A stretch of DNA of 64,000 nucleotides from JAHJQZ01 sp963667595 (GCA_963667595.2 CAXXWD010000001.1:1984001-2048000); one strand, 5' to 3'; positions 1-8,718 are shown, counted from the first letter of the stretch. The notes: a model not told the origin generated them from the letters alone. A program made the numbers and translations.

Positions 1-3000
1 ATGGCGCTTTTGGCGCTCATGGCCATTATCGCCATTTCCTGGACACTGGCACTGGCCACCGGTACGGCCCAGCCGGTCGACATCATTACCGCCGGAACGC
101 CGCCGCCTTTCGCCATCAATCTTCGCGTCGGGTTGACCGAAGCCGCCGTTTTGTCGGTGGTGACCGGCGTCGGGTTCTTTTCCGCCCTTGTCATGCGCGA
201 TGCGCTCCTGAGGCAGGGCCAGCGCGCCATGGCGGTGCTTTTGGTGCTGATCATGGCCCTTTCGGGTCTCGTCATGACCCGGGACGTTTTCAACCTTTTC
301 GTCTTTGTCGAGCTGATCGTCATCGCCTCGGCCGGTCTGGTGCTCTTGAGCGAAGACGAACGCGCCATAGCTGCCGGCTTCAAGTACCTGATCGTTTCGC
401 AGGTCATTTCGATGCTTTTGCTCATCGGCATCATCTTCACCTATCACGCCAACGGCTCGCTCAATATCGACGACATCGCGCCAACCCCGCTCGGCTTTGC
501 CGGCCCGTCCCTAGCGATCTTTCTCGTGCTGATCGCGCTGATGCTCGAACTAAAACCGTTTCCCGCCAACGGCTGGGCGCTCGATATCTACGAATCCGCC
601 CATCCCGGTTTCGCGGCACTGTTCTCCGCCGCCTCGGGCAGTGCGGCCCTGTTCGCGGCCGACAAGCTCTTTGCTGCCGCAGGTCCGGACTGGCTGGTGC
701 TGGCGACCTGGGTGGGGCTCATCACCTTCGTCGCGGCCTCCGTAATCGCCCTCAGTCAGGACAATGACCGGCGTTTGCTGGGCTATTCCTCGATTGGCCA
801 GATCGGGCTGATCCTGACCATCATCGGCCAGCGCGACATTCTCGGCGACAGTTTTGCTTTCGTCGCCGGTGGCATTCTCGTGACCCACGCCGTCGCCAAG
901 GCCGGCCTGTTCTATCTGAGCGCCTGTCCGCGTGAGCACAAACTGACCGATTGGGCCCTGTTGCGGCGCATGCCGATCCTTGTTTTCGCCTTTGCCGTCT
1001 TCATCGCCATGCTGGTCGGCCTGCCGCCCTTCCCGAGCTTTTACGCCAAATGGGATCTGGCTCAGGCCCTGGTCGCCGGCGATCGTCTGCCGGTTCTGGC
1101 GCTTGTTCTGCTCGGCACCCTGATCGAGGCGGGCTATCTCTTCCGCTGGTTCGGCTATGCCATGAAGCGCGATTATCCCGAAGGCGTTCGGCTTGCGGCC
1201 GAAAGGCCCAAGGGTCTGTCGATCTTCGCCGCCGTGCTTGTCGGCTGGGGCCTTGGCTATGTCTGGGGCGCTGTCGGCGACAATGCCAACATCCTCATGC
1301 AGGCGCCGATCCTGTTCGTGGTGCTTTTCATCGTCATCGATCTTTTCGTGCCGGCCCGCGCCAAGAACGGTCTGGCCATCGCCGGGCTCGTTGCCTGGTT
1401 CGTGCTGCGCATGGGGGTCTACGACCCGATCCAGATGATCTTCGCCATCATCATGCTTTTGGGCGGCGCGGTGATCTTTCTCGCTTCGTTCAACGAGACG
1501 GGCAAGCGCATCGGCTTTTATCCCTCGGCCATGGCCATGTATGCCGGCCTGGCGCTTTTGATCGAAGCCAAAACCTCGTTCGGCTTCTTCGCCGCCTGGG
1601 AAGTTTTGACCATCGGCTCCTATTTTCTCATTCTGAGGGGCAAGCTCTCGGAGCCCCACGCCCTTTCCTACATCCTCTTCTCCCTGGGTGGCGCCTTCGC
1701 CATCCTCGCCGGTTTTTCTCTCGCCGGCGGGGGCGTGCAGCCCTTTGCACTGACTGCACTGGCGGAGGTCGCCACCGACGTCGCCCCCTGGGTGTTCATC
1801 CTTCTGGCCGTCGGGTTCATGACCAAGACCGCTTCGGTCGGCTTCCACATCTGGTTGCCGGGCGCTCACGCCGAAGCCGAAACCGACGTCTCGCCCATGG
1901 TCTCGGGCATTCTTCTGAAAGCAGGTCTTTTCGGCCTGTGGATCCTTCTGGCCCATATGGGCCATCAGAGGCTTTTCGGTTTCGATCTGACCCACATTCT
2001 CGTGTGGATCGGCGCGCTTTCGGCCTTTGTTGGCGCGGTGCTGGCCATCTTCCAGGAAGATGCCAAAAGGCTTCTGGCCTATTCCTCGATCTCGCAGCTC
2101 GGCTATGCCCTGTTCGGCCTTTCCTTGATGAACCACGTCGGCTGGCTCTTGGCGCTGATGTTCGTCATCAACCACTACCTTTATAAATCGATGCTCTTTT
2201 TGGCGGTTGGCGGCGTCTACAAGCGCACCCATACCAAGCTCATGTACCAGATGGGCGGGCTGATCTCGCTCATGCCCTTGAGCTTTGTCTCCGTGCTGGT
2301 CGGCATCATCGCCATGTCGGGCGTGCCGCCGCTGTCCGGCTTCGGCGGCCGCTGGCTTTTTTACAACGCCATTCTCGACGGCGATCTGAGATTGCCGCTG
2401 GTCATCATCTTCCTCGCCAGTCCCGTGAGCTTTTTGTATCTCTTCCGGCTGATCCACACGATCTTCCTCGGGCAGTTGAAGGATGAGCACCGGACACTCA
2501 AGGAAGCCCCGTTCTGGATCCTCGTGCCCCAGATGATCTTCGTTGTCATCCTTATCGGTTTCGCGGTTCTGCCCGGCGTGGCCCTGCAAAAGGTCGATGC
2601 CTTTATCGGCACCTATTTCGGCGACCAGCCTTTGATCTGGACCGGGTGGATGGGGCGCACCATCGTTTCGACCTATGGCTACTGGAGCCCGGTCGGGGTC
2701 ATGCTGACCATCGCCGTGATGTTTGTCGGTGTGCTGGCGCTTTTGCTGGCGATGAACCGCAACGCCCAGAAGCTCAAGCAGTTTAACATCGTGTTTGCCG
2801 CCGAACGGCCGTTCAAGCCGCAAACGACCCATTTCGCCTGGAACTTCTTTGCGCCCTACCGCAAGGCCATGGGCTTTGTCGAAACGCCGATCGTCACCAG
2901 CTTCTGGACCGGGATCACCGACAGTTTCGCCGCCACCGCCGAATTCGGCCGCAAGCTCTATTCGGGTGACGGCCAGACCTACGCGGTGCAGGTGCTGTTC

Positions 3001-3045
3001 TTCGTCATCGCCACCTATCTCATCGCCATGGGAGGCGCAGCATGA
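1..3045 (+). CDS. Double NuoL/M/N-type proton antiporter subunit of an Ehr-like complex (probably 5' partial)
   Basis: Membrane arm subunit expected to pump H+ or Na+. The 1014 visible residues contain two complete Proton_antipo_M-type units in one reading frame, about residues 40-400 and 480-850. Each has the helix-5 Glu (FNLFVFVEL; FFAAWEV) and conserved Lys/His segments (THAVAKAGLFY and KTASVGFHIWLPGAHA; AKRLLAYSSISQLGY). The C-terminal tail (FNIVFAAERPFKPQTTHFAWNFF) is typical of Hyf/Mbh-type antiporters. In relatives a further helix precedes the PPPFAINL motif seen here near residue 35, so the true start probably lies before base 1. Its stop overlaps the next ATG, marking the head of a translationally coupled operon. 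Family assignment is secure; the fusion is read directly from the sequence. Confidence 0.88.
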   Translation: MALLALMAIIAISWTLALATGTAQPVDIITAGTPPPFAINLRVGLTEAAVLSVVTGVGFFSALVMRDALLRQGQRAMAVLLVLIMALSGLVMTRDVFNLFVFVELIVIASAGLVLLSEDERAIAAGFKYLIVSQVISMLLLIGIIFTYHANGSLNIDDIAPTPLGFAGPSLAIFLVLIALMLELKPFPANGWALDIYESAHPGFAALFSAASGSAALFAADKLFAAAGPDWLVLATWVGLITFVAASVIALSQDNDRRLLGYSSIGQIGLILTIIGQRDILGDSFAFVAGGILVTHAVAKAGLFYLSACPREHKLTDWALLRRMPILVFAFAVFIAMLVGLPPFPSFYAKWDLAQALVAGDRLPVLALVLLGTLIEAGYLFRWFGYAMKRDYPEGVRLAAERPKGLSIFAAVLVGWGLGYVWGAVGDNANILMQAPILFVVLFIVIDLFVPARAKNGLAIAGLVAWFVLRMGVYDPIQMIFAIIMLLGGAVIFLASFNETGKRIGFYPSAMAMYAGLALLIEAKTSFGFFAAWEVLTIGSYFLILRGKLSEPHALSYILFSLGGAFAILAGFSLAGGGVQPFALTALAEVATDVAPWVFILLAVGFMTKTASVGFHIWLPGAHAEAETDVSPMVSGILLKAGLFGLWILLAHMGHQRLFGFDLTHILVWIGALSAFVGAVLAIFQEDAKRLLAYSSISQLGYALFGLSLMNHVGWLLALMFVINHYLYKSMLFLAVGGVYKRTHTKLMYQMGGLISLMPLSFVSVLVGIIAMSGVPPLSGFGGRWLFYNAILDGDLRLPLVIIFLASPVSFLYLFRLIHTIFLGQLKDEHRTLKEAPFWILVPQMIFVVILIGFAVLPGVALQKVDAFIGTYFGDQPLIWTGWMGRTIVSTYGYWSPVGVMLTIAVMFVGVLALLLAMNRNAQKLKQFNIVFAAERPFKPQTTHFAWNFFAPYRKAMGFVETPIVTSFWTGITDSFAATAEFGRKLYSGDGQTYAVQVLFFVIATYLIAMGGAA

Positions 3046-3956
3046 GCGCTCCGAGCTTTGACTGGATGCAGATCCCCTATGCTCTGCTGACCCTGTTCAT
3101 CGTCATCAATTACGGGTTCCTGATGACGGCCTTCGTCAGGAAGATCGCCGCGCGCGTCGGTGGCCGCTACGGCATTCCGGTCTGGCAGAACTACATCGAC
3201 CTATTCAAGAACATCGGGCAGAGATCGAAGATCACCCATGGCGTCATGTTCTATCTCGGCCCGGTTTTCCGGCTGACGGGCGGTCTGGGGCTCCTTTTGT
3301 TCATCCCGACCATCTACGGGATGAGCTGGACGCAGAACTTTTCCTATGCCGGCGATCTGGTGCTGGCGCTCTATTTCGTCTTCTTCGGCACGCTCGGCAT
3401 GGCGCTTGGCGCCGCCGAGTCCGGGCACCCGCATTCGGCCATCGGCGTGTCGCGCGGATTGTCCCTGACGACGCTGGCCGAACTGCCGCTGGCTCTGGCC
3501 GTCTATTCGATCACGGTTCAGTACGGCACCCTCAACGTCAACGAGATCGTCGCCGCGCAACAGGGTTCGATTTTCAACTGGACCTTGTTCACCAACCCTC
3601 TGGCGACCGTCGCCGCCATGTTCGCCTTCGTGGGAACCATGATGCGCTCGCCGTTCGACGTGGTGCTGGCGCCGCAGGAAATTCCGATCGGCCCGCCGAC
3701 CGAGTATCACTCGGCTTACCTCGCGTTGATGCAGACCAACCGCTCGCTGTTCCCGGTCGCCAAGACGGTCATCTACATGAACCTGTTTTTCGGCGGCGCG
3801 ACGAACTGGGGCGAGTTCGCGCTCAAGGTTTTCGCCATCTACATGGTGTCGGTCGTCATCGGGGTCGTCCATCCGCGCTTCCGCGTCGAACAGTCGATCC
3901 TGTTTTTCATCAAATGGGCCGTGCCCGTCGGCATCCTCGCCATTCTGGTGGTGTGA
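3042..3956 (+). CDS. NuoH/HycD-like membrane subunit
   Basis: Integral membrane subunit that connects the hydrophilic arm to the antiporter module; in complex I it also contributes to the quinone site. The 304 residues carry the HycD/EchB signature RVGGRYGIPVWQNYIDLFK near residue 45 and a NuoH-like acidic cytoplasmic loop near residue 210 (MRSPFDVVLAPQEIPIG, then EYHSAYLALMQ). About eight hydrophobic segments are visible. It overlaps the preceding gene by 4 bases and is followed 3 bases later by the NuoB-like gene. The length is close to HycD (about 307), as in group 4 hydrogenases and Ehr complexes. Confidence 0.9.
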   Translation: MSAPSFDWMQIPYALLTLFIVINYGFLMTAFVRKIAARVGGRYGIPVWQNYIDLFKNIGQRSKITHGVMFYLGPVFRLTGGLGLLLFIPTIYGMSWTQNFSYAGDLVLALYFVFFGTLGMALGAAESGHPHSAIGVSRGLSLTTLAELPLALAVYSITVQYGTLNVNEIVAAQQGSIFNWTLFTNPLATVAAMFAFVGTMMRSPFDVVLAPQEIPIGPPTEYHSAYLALMQTNRSLFPVAKTVIYMNLFFGGATNWGEFALKVFAIYMVSVVIGVVHPRFRVEQSILFFIKWAVPVGILAILVV

Positions 3957-3959
3957 GAC

Positions 3960-4652
3960 ATGAAACAGTTCGATCCCAGCTTCAAAAAAGACACCGAGAC
4001 CGATTTCCCGCTGCGCGAGGAAATGAAACCGCGCACAGTCGAAACGCCTGACGGGCAAAAGATCGAGATCGATCCGCTCAAGGACTATTTCTGCGAGGCG
4101 GCGCCCAAGGTTCACCCCAAGGCCTATTCGAAGATCGTCGAGGAGTTCTACAACTGGGCCCGGGCCGAAAGCATCTGGATCCTCGGGTTCGGCACCGGCT
4201 GCGGCGCCATCGAGACGCGACCGCTGATGACGCCGAGATTCGACGCCTATCGCTACGGCATCCAGTGGCGCCCGACGCCCCGCCAGTCCAATCTCCTGAT
4301 CGTGTCCGGCTACCTGTCGGTCAAGACCCTGAAGCGCGTCATCCGCTCCTACGAGCAGATGCAGAACCCCAAATACGTCATGGGTCTCGGATCCTGCACC
4401 ATCAATGGCGGCATGTACTGGGACAGCTACAACACCATCAAGCGGCTCGACGACTATTTGCCGGTCGATCTCTACATCGCCGGCTGCATGCCGCGCCCCG
4501 AAGCCCTGATCGCCGGGTTCAACGAGCTGAAAAAGCGCATCAAGGCCGGCAAGGGCGAGGGCGCCAACCTCTATGCCGAGAATTTTGCCCAGTACAAGGC
4601 CAACCAGAAGGCCGTGATCAAGGACTGGGACATGCCGGATTATTCATGGTGA
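3960..4652 (+). CDS. NuoB/hydrogenase small subunit-like Fe-S protein
   Basis: Hydrophilic subunit that would carry the terminal [4Fe-4S] cluster (N2-like) facing the NuoD-like subunit. Of the four usual ligands three are recognisable: Cys81 (GTGCGAIE), the Cys of GLGSCTINGG and the Cys of AGCMPRPE. NuoB has tandem cysteines (CC) and hydrogenases have CxxC at the first site; here the neighbours are Gly, so one ligand is missing or replaced. Cys45 is the only other N-terminal cysteine. The protein has a charged 60-residue N-terminal extension and a Lys-rich tail. It lies in the same operon, with the NuoC-like start overlapping its stop. Confidence 0.87.
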   Translation: MKQFDPSFKKDTETDFPLREEMKPRTVETPDGQKIEIDPLKDYFCEAAPKVHPKAYSKIVEEFYNWARAESIWILGFGTGCGAIETRPLMTPRFDAYRYGIQWRPTPRQSNLLIVSGYLSVKTLKRVIRSYEQMQNPKYVMGLGSCTINGGMYWDSYNTIKRLDDYLPVDLYIAGCMPRPEALIAGFNELKKRIKAGKGEGANLYAENFAQYKANQKAVIKDWDMPDYSW

Positions 4653-5203
4653 TTGAGATGAAAGACCTGATCACCCGTTTGAAGACGCATTACAAGCTGA
4701 CGGACCTCGTCTATCAGCGGCCCGAACTGGCTTTCGTCACGGCGAAACCGGACGAATTGCGCGCCTTGCTCATCGTTTTGCGCGATCGCGAAGGCTTTTC
4801 CCATCTGACCCTTCTGACCGCCGTCGACTGGCTGGAGGAGGGCAAGTTCCAACTGACCTACATGATGACCAACCGGGCGGAAAACCTGACGCTTGGCGTC
4901 AGGGTCCTCATTGACCGTGACGGTGCGAGCGCGGAGACGATCCACGATCTCTGGCCGACGGCGGCGACCTACCAGCGTGAGCTTAGGGAAATGTTCGGCA
5001 TCGATTTTCCCGGTTCGCCCGGCGTTGACGAGGAATTCATCCTCGAAGGCTGGACCGACATGCCGCCCTATCGGCGCGATTTCGATACGCTCGCCTATTC
5101 CATGCAGACCTATCGCGACCGGCCCGGCCGCGAGACCAGTGTGCCGCGCGATCACATGAAAAAGCACCTTCATCCCGACGACGGTCCGAAAGGAGCGCAC
5201 TGA
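4646..5203 (+). CDS. NuoC/HycE N-domain-like subunit
   Basis: Peripheral 30-kDa-type subunit that clamps the NuoD-like subunit. About 185 residues with the family core AVDWLEE near residue 60 and YQRELREMFGIDFPG near residue 115, followed by a short PPYRRDF segment. It is a separate gene rather than fused to NuoD. Two ATG starts are possible: 4646, which overlaps the NuoB-like stop, and 4658; neither has a strong Shine-Dalgarno sequence, and the upstream one is given. An AAGGAG for the next gene sits at its 3' end. Assignment rests on motif and position. Confidence 0.84.
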   Translation: MVIEMKDLITRLKTHYKLTDLVYQRPELAFVTAKPDELRALLIVLRDREGFSHLTLLTAVDWLEEGKFQLTYMMTNRAENLTLGVRVLIDRDGASAETIHDLWPTAATYQRELREMFGIDFPGSPGVDEEFILEGWTDMPPYRRDFDTLAYSMQTYRDRPGRETSVPRDHMKKHLHPDDGPKGAH

Positions 5204-5204
5204 G

Positions 5205-6383
5205 ATGTTCCGGTTTGAACCCAACCGCACGCAATATCCGGCGCCCGGTCCCGACGGCAAGCTCGAGATCGATCTCGAGACCGGCAAGTTTTTGAAGCTC
5301 TGGCAGGGTCCGCAGCACCCCGGCATGACCGGCAACATGTCGGTCGAACTGACCATTTGCGGCGACGAGGTCGTCGAAGCCAAGACCCATGTGGGGTATC
5401 TGCATCGTGGCTTCGAAAAGTTGATGGAGCGCCGGTCCTTCATCCAGGTCTTTCCGATCGTGTGCCGCGTGTGCGTGCCGGAGCCGGACTTCAACGAATA
5501 TTGCTATGCGGCCGCCGTCGAGGATTTGGCTGGCATCAAGGTGCCGGAAACGGCGAACTGGATCCGCACGCTCATCCTCGAAATGGGCCGGTTCAACTCC
5601 TTCATGATGTATCTGGGGGGCATGGGCGGCATGCTCGGGCTCGGCGTTACCGGGCAATGGCTGATGTATATGCGCGACCTGATGCTCGACCGTTTCGAGG
5701 AACTGACCGGCGCCCGCATCTATCACATGTTCATCCTGCCCGGCGGCGTGCGCGGTCACCTGCCCGAAGGTTTCGAAACCCGCATGGAAGAAGTGCTGCA
5801 AACGGCCGAACGCACGCTCGACGATGTCGAGAAGGTCATGTTCCGCAATGGCGTCTTCAAGCGTCGCACCAAGGGCGTCGGCATCATCGATCCGGCCCTG
5901 TTCGAGCCTTTTGGCGTAACGGGTCCGAACGCCCGCGCCGGCGGTGTCGCCAAGGACGTCCGCAAGGACGCGCCCTATCTCGTCTATGATCAGCTTGATT
6001 TCGAGGTGCAGACGGCCAGCGAAAGCGACATCTTCGCCCGGACGGACGTGCGCTATCGCGACCTTCGCCAGACCATTGCCCTGATCCGGCAGATCCTCAA
6101 AAGGATGCCGAAATCCGGCGACGTCATGTCGAAGCTGCCCAACGTGCTTCACTGGCAGATCCCGCGCGGCGAGACCTATATCAAGGGCGAATGCTCGCGC
6201 GGTGAATACGGCTACTACCTCGTCGCCGACGGGTCGGCCTATCCCCGCCGCATCAATGTGCGCGGGCCGTCCTATACCCATGCCATCGCCCTGTTGGAGC
6301 ACATGATCGCCGGCACCAACATCGCCGACGTCGCGGCGCTGATGATGAGCCTTCACACCTATCCGCCGGAAATCGAGAGGTAA
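5205..6383 (+). CDS. NuoD/[NiFe]-hydrogenase large subunit-like protein with half of the NiFe ligands
   Basis: Catalytic-position subunit, 392 residues. The N-terminus has the NuoD motif GPQHPGMTGN and the HVGYLHRGFEKLME helix. Residues 87-90 read CRVC, where [NiFe] hydrogenases have the first CxxC pair of NiFe ligands and complex I has none. The C-terminus ends SLHTYPPEIER and has no second CxxC, so a NiFe centre as known cannot be built. This mixture is characteristic of Ehr complexes, intermediate between group 4 hydrogenases and complex I. The redox partner at this site is unknown. It is preceded by AAGGAG at about 5190. Confidence 0.88.
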   Translation: MFRFEPNRTQYPAPGPDGKLEIDLETGKFLKLWQGPQHPGMTGNMSVELTICGDEVVEAKTHVGYLHRGFEKLMERRSFIQVFPIVCRVCVPEPDFNEYCYAAAVEDLAGIKVPETANWIRTLILEMGRFNSFMMYLGGMGGMLGLGVTGQWLMYMRDLMLDRFEELTGARIYHMFILPGGVRGHLPEGFETRMEEVLQTAERTLDDVEKVMFRNGVFKRRTKGVGIIDPALFEPFGVTGPNARAGGVAKDVRKDAPYLVYDQLDFEVQTASESDIFARTDVRYRDLRQTIALIRQILKRMPKSGDVMSKLPNVLHWQIPRGETYIKGECSRGEYGYYLVADGSAYPRRINVRGPSYTHAIALLEHMIAGTNIADVAALMMSLHTYPPEIER

Positions 6384-6389
6384 CGTGAC

Positions 6390-8198
6390 ATGTCTTTGAA
6401 AGACGTCCTCAGCCCCTATTCGGCGTGGAAGCACGTGCTCGAACCGCCGGTCACCATCAAGGACCCGGTCAATCGCGAAGCTTCCGACACCTATCGGGGC
6501 TTTCACAAGAACGACCTCGACAAATGCATCGGCTGCGGATCCTGCGAAGAGATCTGCCAGAACGCCGCCATCGACATGGTGCCGGTTTCCGAGCCCAAGC
6601 CCGGCGATTCCGGCTTGCGGCCGATGATCGATTACGGCCGCTGCTGCTGGTGTGCGCTGTGCGTCGACGTGTGCATGACCGGCTCTTTGACCATGTCGAA
6701 CGAATATACCTGGGTCGATGCCGACCCGGATGCCTTCCGCTTCATTCCGGGGGTCGATGCCAAGCCCTGGGACGACAGGGAAAAGGGCTACAAGCGCGAG
6801 AACGACGAACGGCGCCTGATGGGCACCGAACGCGTCCGGATGCGCGAAATGAGCCCGGAGGACCGCATCGGCAATTTCGACGAAATGGTCTTCGGCTATT
6901 CGCGCGAAGAGGCGGTGGCGGAGGCCGACCGCTGCGTCGAATGCGGGCTTTGCGTCGCGTCCTGCCCGGCCCACATGTCCATTCCGGACTATATTCGGGC
7001 CGTGCGCGAGGGCGATTACGACAGGGGGCTCGAACTCCTTTATGAAACCAATCCCTTCTCGGAAGTGTGCGGGCGCGTGTGTACGCATAAATGCGAGGAG
7101 GTCTGCGCGGCCGAGCATGATGGCGACGCCATCGCCATCCGTTGGCTCAAGCGCCACATCATCGACACTGTGCCGATGGCGCGACGGCTCGAACTGATCG
7201 GCGAACCACAAGCCGAAAAGAGCGGCAAGTCGGTGGCGATCGTCGGCGCCGGCCCGGGTGGATTGACGGCGGCCTACGATCTTGCCCGGCTCGGGCACAA
7301 GGTCGTGGTGTTCGAGGCGCTGGAAAAAGCCGGCGGCATGATGCGTTACGGCATTCCCGAATACCGTCTGCCCTATGACGCCCTCGACCGCGACATCGCG
7401 ATAATCGAGAAGATGGGCGTTGAAATCCGCACCGGGACGCGGATCGGCACCGACATCGCCATGGCCGATCTCAAACGCGACTACGACGCCGTGGTGCTGG
7501 CCATCGGGCTGCAGCTTTCGCGGTCCACGCGCGTGCCGGGTTGGGATGCGCCCGGGGTCGAAAATGCCATCGATCTGTTGCGCCGCGTGACCGCGGGCGA
7601 CAAGATTCCCGTGCCGGAAAATGTCGTCGTCATCGGCGCCGGCAACGTGGCGATGGACATCGCCCGCACCATGGCACGGTTGCAGAAACAGAAATACGAC
7701 AGGATCACCACCACCATCTGCGCCCGCAAGGATGTCTCGATGTTCCGCGCCGACAAGGAGGAAATTGAGGAATCGCGCGACGAGGGCATCAAGATCATCG
7801 AATTGCGCGCGCCCCAGGAAATGATGCTGCACGGGTCCGGCAGCAAGGCCGGCCATGTCAGCGGCATAAGGACCTGGAAAGTCATTCCGGGTTTTGACGA
7901 GATCGGTCGTTTTGCGCCAAGCTACGAGCAGGACGACGTCATCGTTCCTGCCGACATGGTTGTCGAGGCCACCGGCCAGCAGGCCGACATCTCGCTGCTC
8001 GGCGAGGACCTGACGGAAATGCTGGACTGGAATCGCGCCTGGATCAGGATCGATCGCATGGGACGCACGTCCGAACCCTGGTTGTGGGCGGCGGGAGACG
8101 CGGTCAACGGTCCGGACGTGATCAACGCCGTGGCCGATGGTCATCGCGTGGCCGAAAACATCAATGAGGTTCTGATGGCTGGAAAGGAAGCGATATGA
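6390..8198 (+). CDS. Fusion: NuoI-like 2x[4Fe-4S] ferredoxin + GltD-like FAD/NAD(P) oxidoreductase
   Basis: Likely electron-input module of the complex, 602 residues. Residues 46-56 and 85-95 are two CxxCxxCxxxC [4Fe-4S] motifs as in NuoI. Residues 182-192 and Cys227/231/235/239 form the Fe-S domain typical of GltD and NfnB. Residues 286-290 (GAGPG) begin an FAD Rossmann fold, and GAGNVAMD at 416-423 the NAD(P) fold. The C-terminal LWAAGDAVNGPDVI closes the FAD site. The fusion would let NAD(P)H deliver electrons directly to the NuoB-like subunit, replacing NuoEFG. Whether NADH or NADPH is used cannot be read safely. Its stop overlaps the next start (ATGA). Confidence 0.9.
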   Translation: MSLKDVLSPYSAWKHVLEPPVTIKDPVNREASDTYRGFHKNDLDKCIGCGSCEEICQNAAIDMVPVSEPKPGDSGLRPMIDYGRCCWCALCVDVCMTGSLTMSNEYTWVDADPDAFRFIPGVDAKPWDDREKGYKRENDERRLMGTERVRMREMSPEDRIGNFDEMVFGYSREEAVAEADRCVECGLCVASCPAHMSIPDYIRAVREGDYDRGLELLYETNPFSEVCGRVCTHKCEEVCAAEHDGDAIAIRWLKRHIIDTVPMARRLELIGEPQAEKSGKSVAIVGAGPGGLTAAYDLARLGHKVVVFEALEKAGGMMRYGIPEYRLPYDALDRDIAIIEKMGVEIRTGTRIGTDIAMADLKRDYDAVVLAIGLQLSRSTRVPGWDAPGVENAIDLLRRVTAGDKIPVPENVVVIGAGNVAMDIARTMARLQKQKYDRITTTICARKDVSMFRADKEEIEESRDEGIKIIELRAPQEMMLHGSGSKAGHVSGIRTWKVIPGFDEIGRFAPSYEQDDVIVPADMVVEATGQQADISLLGEDLTEMLDWNRAWIRIDRMGRTSEPWLWAAGDAVNGPDVINAVADGHRVAENINEVLMAGKEAI

Positions 8199-8689
8199 GC
8201 GAAGCCAGCAAGGCAAAACTCAAGGGCAAGACCACCGTTCGCGAAATTTTCGAAACCGCGACCCAGTTCGAACACGTCGCGCACAGCTTCTATGCGGGCC
8301 TGGTCGGCAAGGTCTCCAAAAACATCCGTTATCTCGTCGAGGAACTCGCCGAGGAAGAGCTGGAGCATGTCCGCATCTTCACCGAATTGGCCGAGAACCC
8401 GGACGTGGCCAGGGTCCTTCATGCCGAGATCGACCGGCCCGTGGCCGACACGCAGTTCTCTGATTGCGTCATGACCCCGGATCTCGGGGCGGACCCCGAC
8501 GATCAGGAGGTGCTGCAATACGCCATTCATCGCGAGGATTCCGCGATGAAACAATATACCGAACTGGCCGAGACCGCGCCCGAGGGCCCGCTCAAGGAGG
8601 CTTTTATCTTCCTGGCCAGGGAAGAGACCCAGCACAAGCTGGAGCTTGAAAAGATCTACGACGAAATCGTGCATTCCGGCAGCGTTTGA
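8195..8689 (+). CDS. Ferritin-like/rubrerythrin-family diiron protein
   Basis: Four-helix-bundle protein of 164 residues with paired carboxylate/His motifs: TQFEHVAHSFY (residue 20s), ELAEEELEHVRIF (about 50), AIHREDSAMKQY (about 110) and REETQHKLELE (about 145). This is the E...ExxH...E...ExxH pattern of a diiron site. There is no C-terminal rubredoxin domain, so it is not a full rubrerythrin. It is translationally coupled to the oxidoreductase gene and is the last gene before a terminator, so it belongs to the complex operon. Peroxide or oxygen scavenging, or iron storage, would fit; neither is demonstrated by the sequence. Confidence 0.8.
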   Translation: MSEASKAKLKGKTTVREIFETATQFEHVAHSFYAGLVGKVSKNIRYLVEELAEEELEHVRIFTELAENPDVARVLHAEIDRPVADTQFSDCVMTPDLGADPDDQEVLQYAIHREDSAMKQYTELAETAPEGPLKEAFIFLAREETQHKLELEKIYDEIVHSGSV

Positions 8690-8718
8690 GGGGACGTTCC
8701 GGAACGAGGGGAAGCGAG

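Noticed and set aside
550..2832. A minus-strand open frame of 760 codons opposite the antiporter gene
   Set aside because: Antisense shadow of an intact membrane protein; the translation is rich in Gln, His and Gly without any hydrophobic pattern or motif.
5037..8216. A minus-strand open frame of about 1,060 codons opposite the complex subunits
   Set aside because: It is the mirror of three well-identified plus-strand genes, has His/Asp/Arg-heavy composition and no domain; an artefact of GC-rich codon use.
1..8689. Calling the first operon a standard respiratory complex I or a formate hydrogenlyase
   Set aside because: There are no NuoE, F, G, A, J or K genes and no formate dehydrogenase, and the NiFe ligand set is incomplete.
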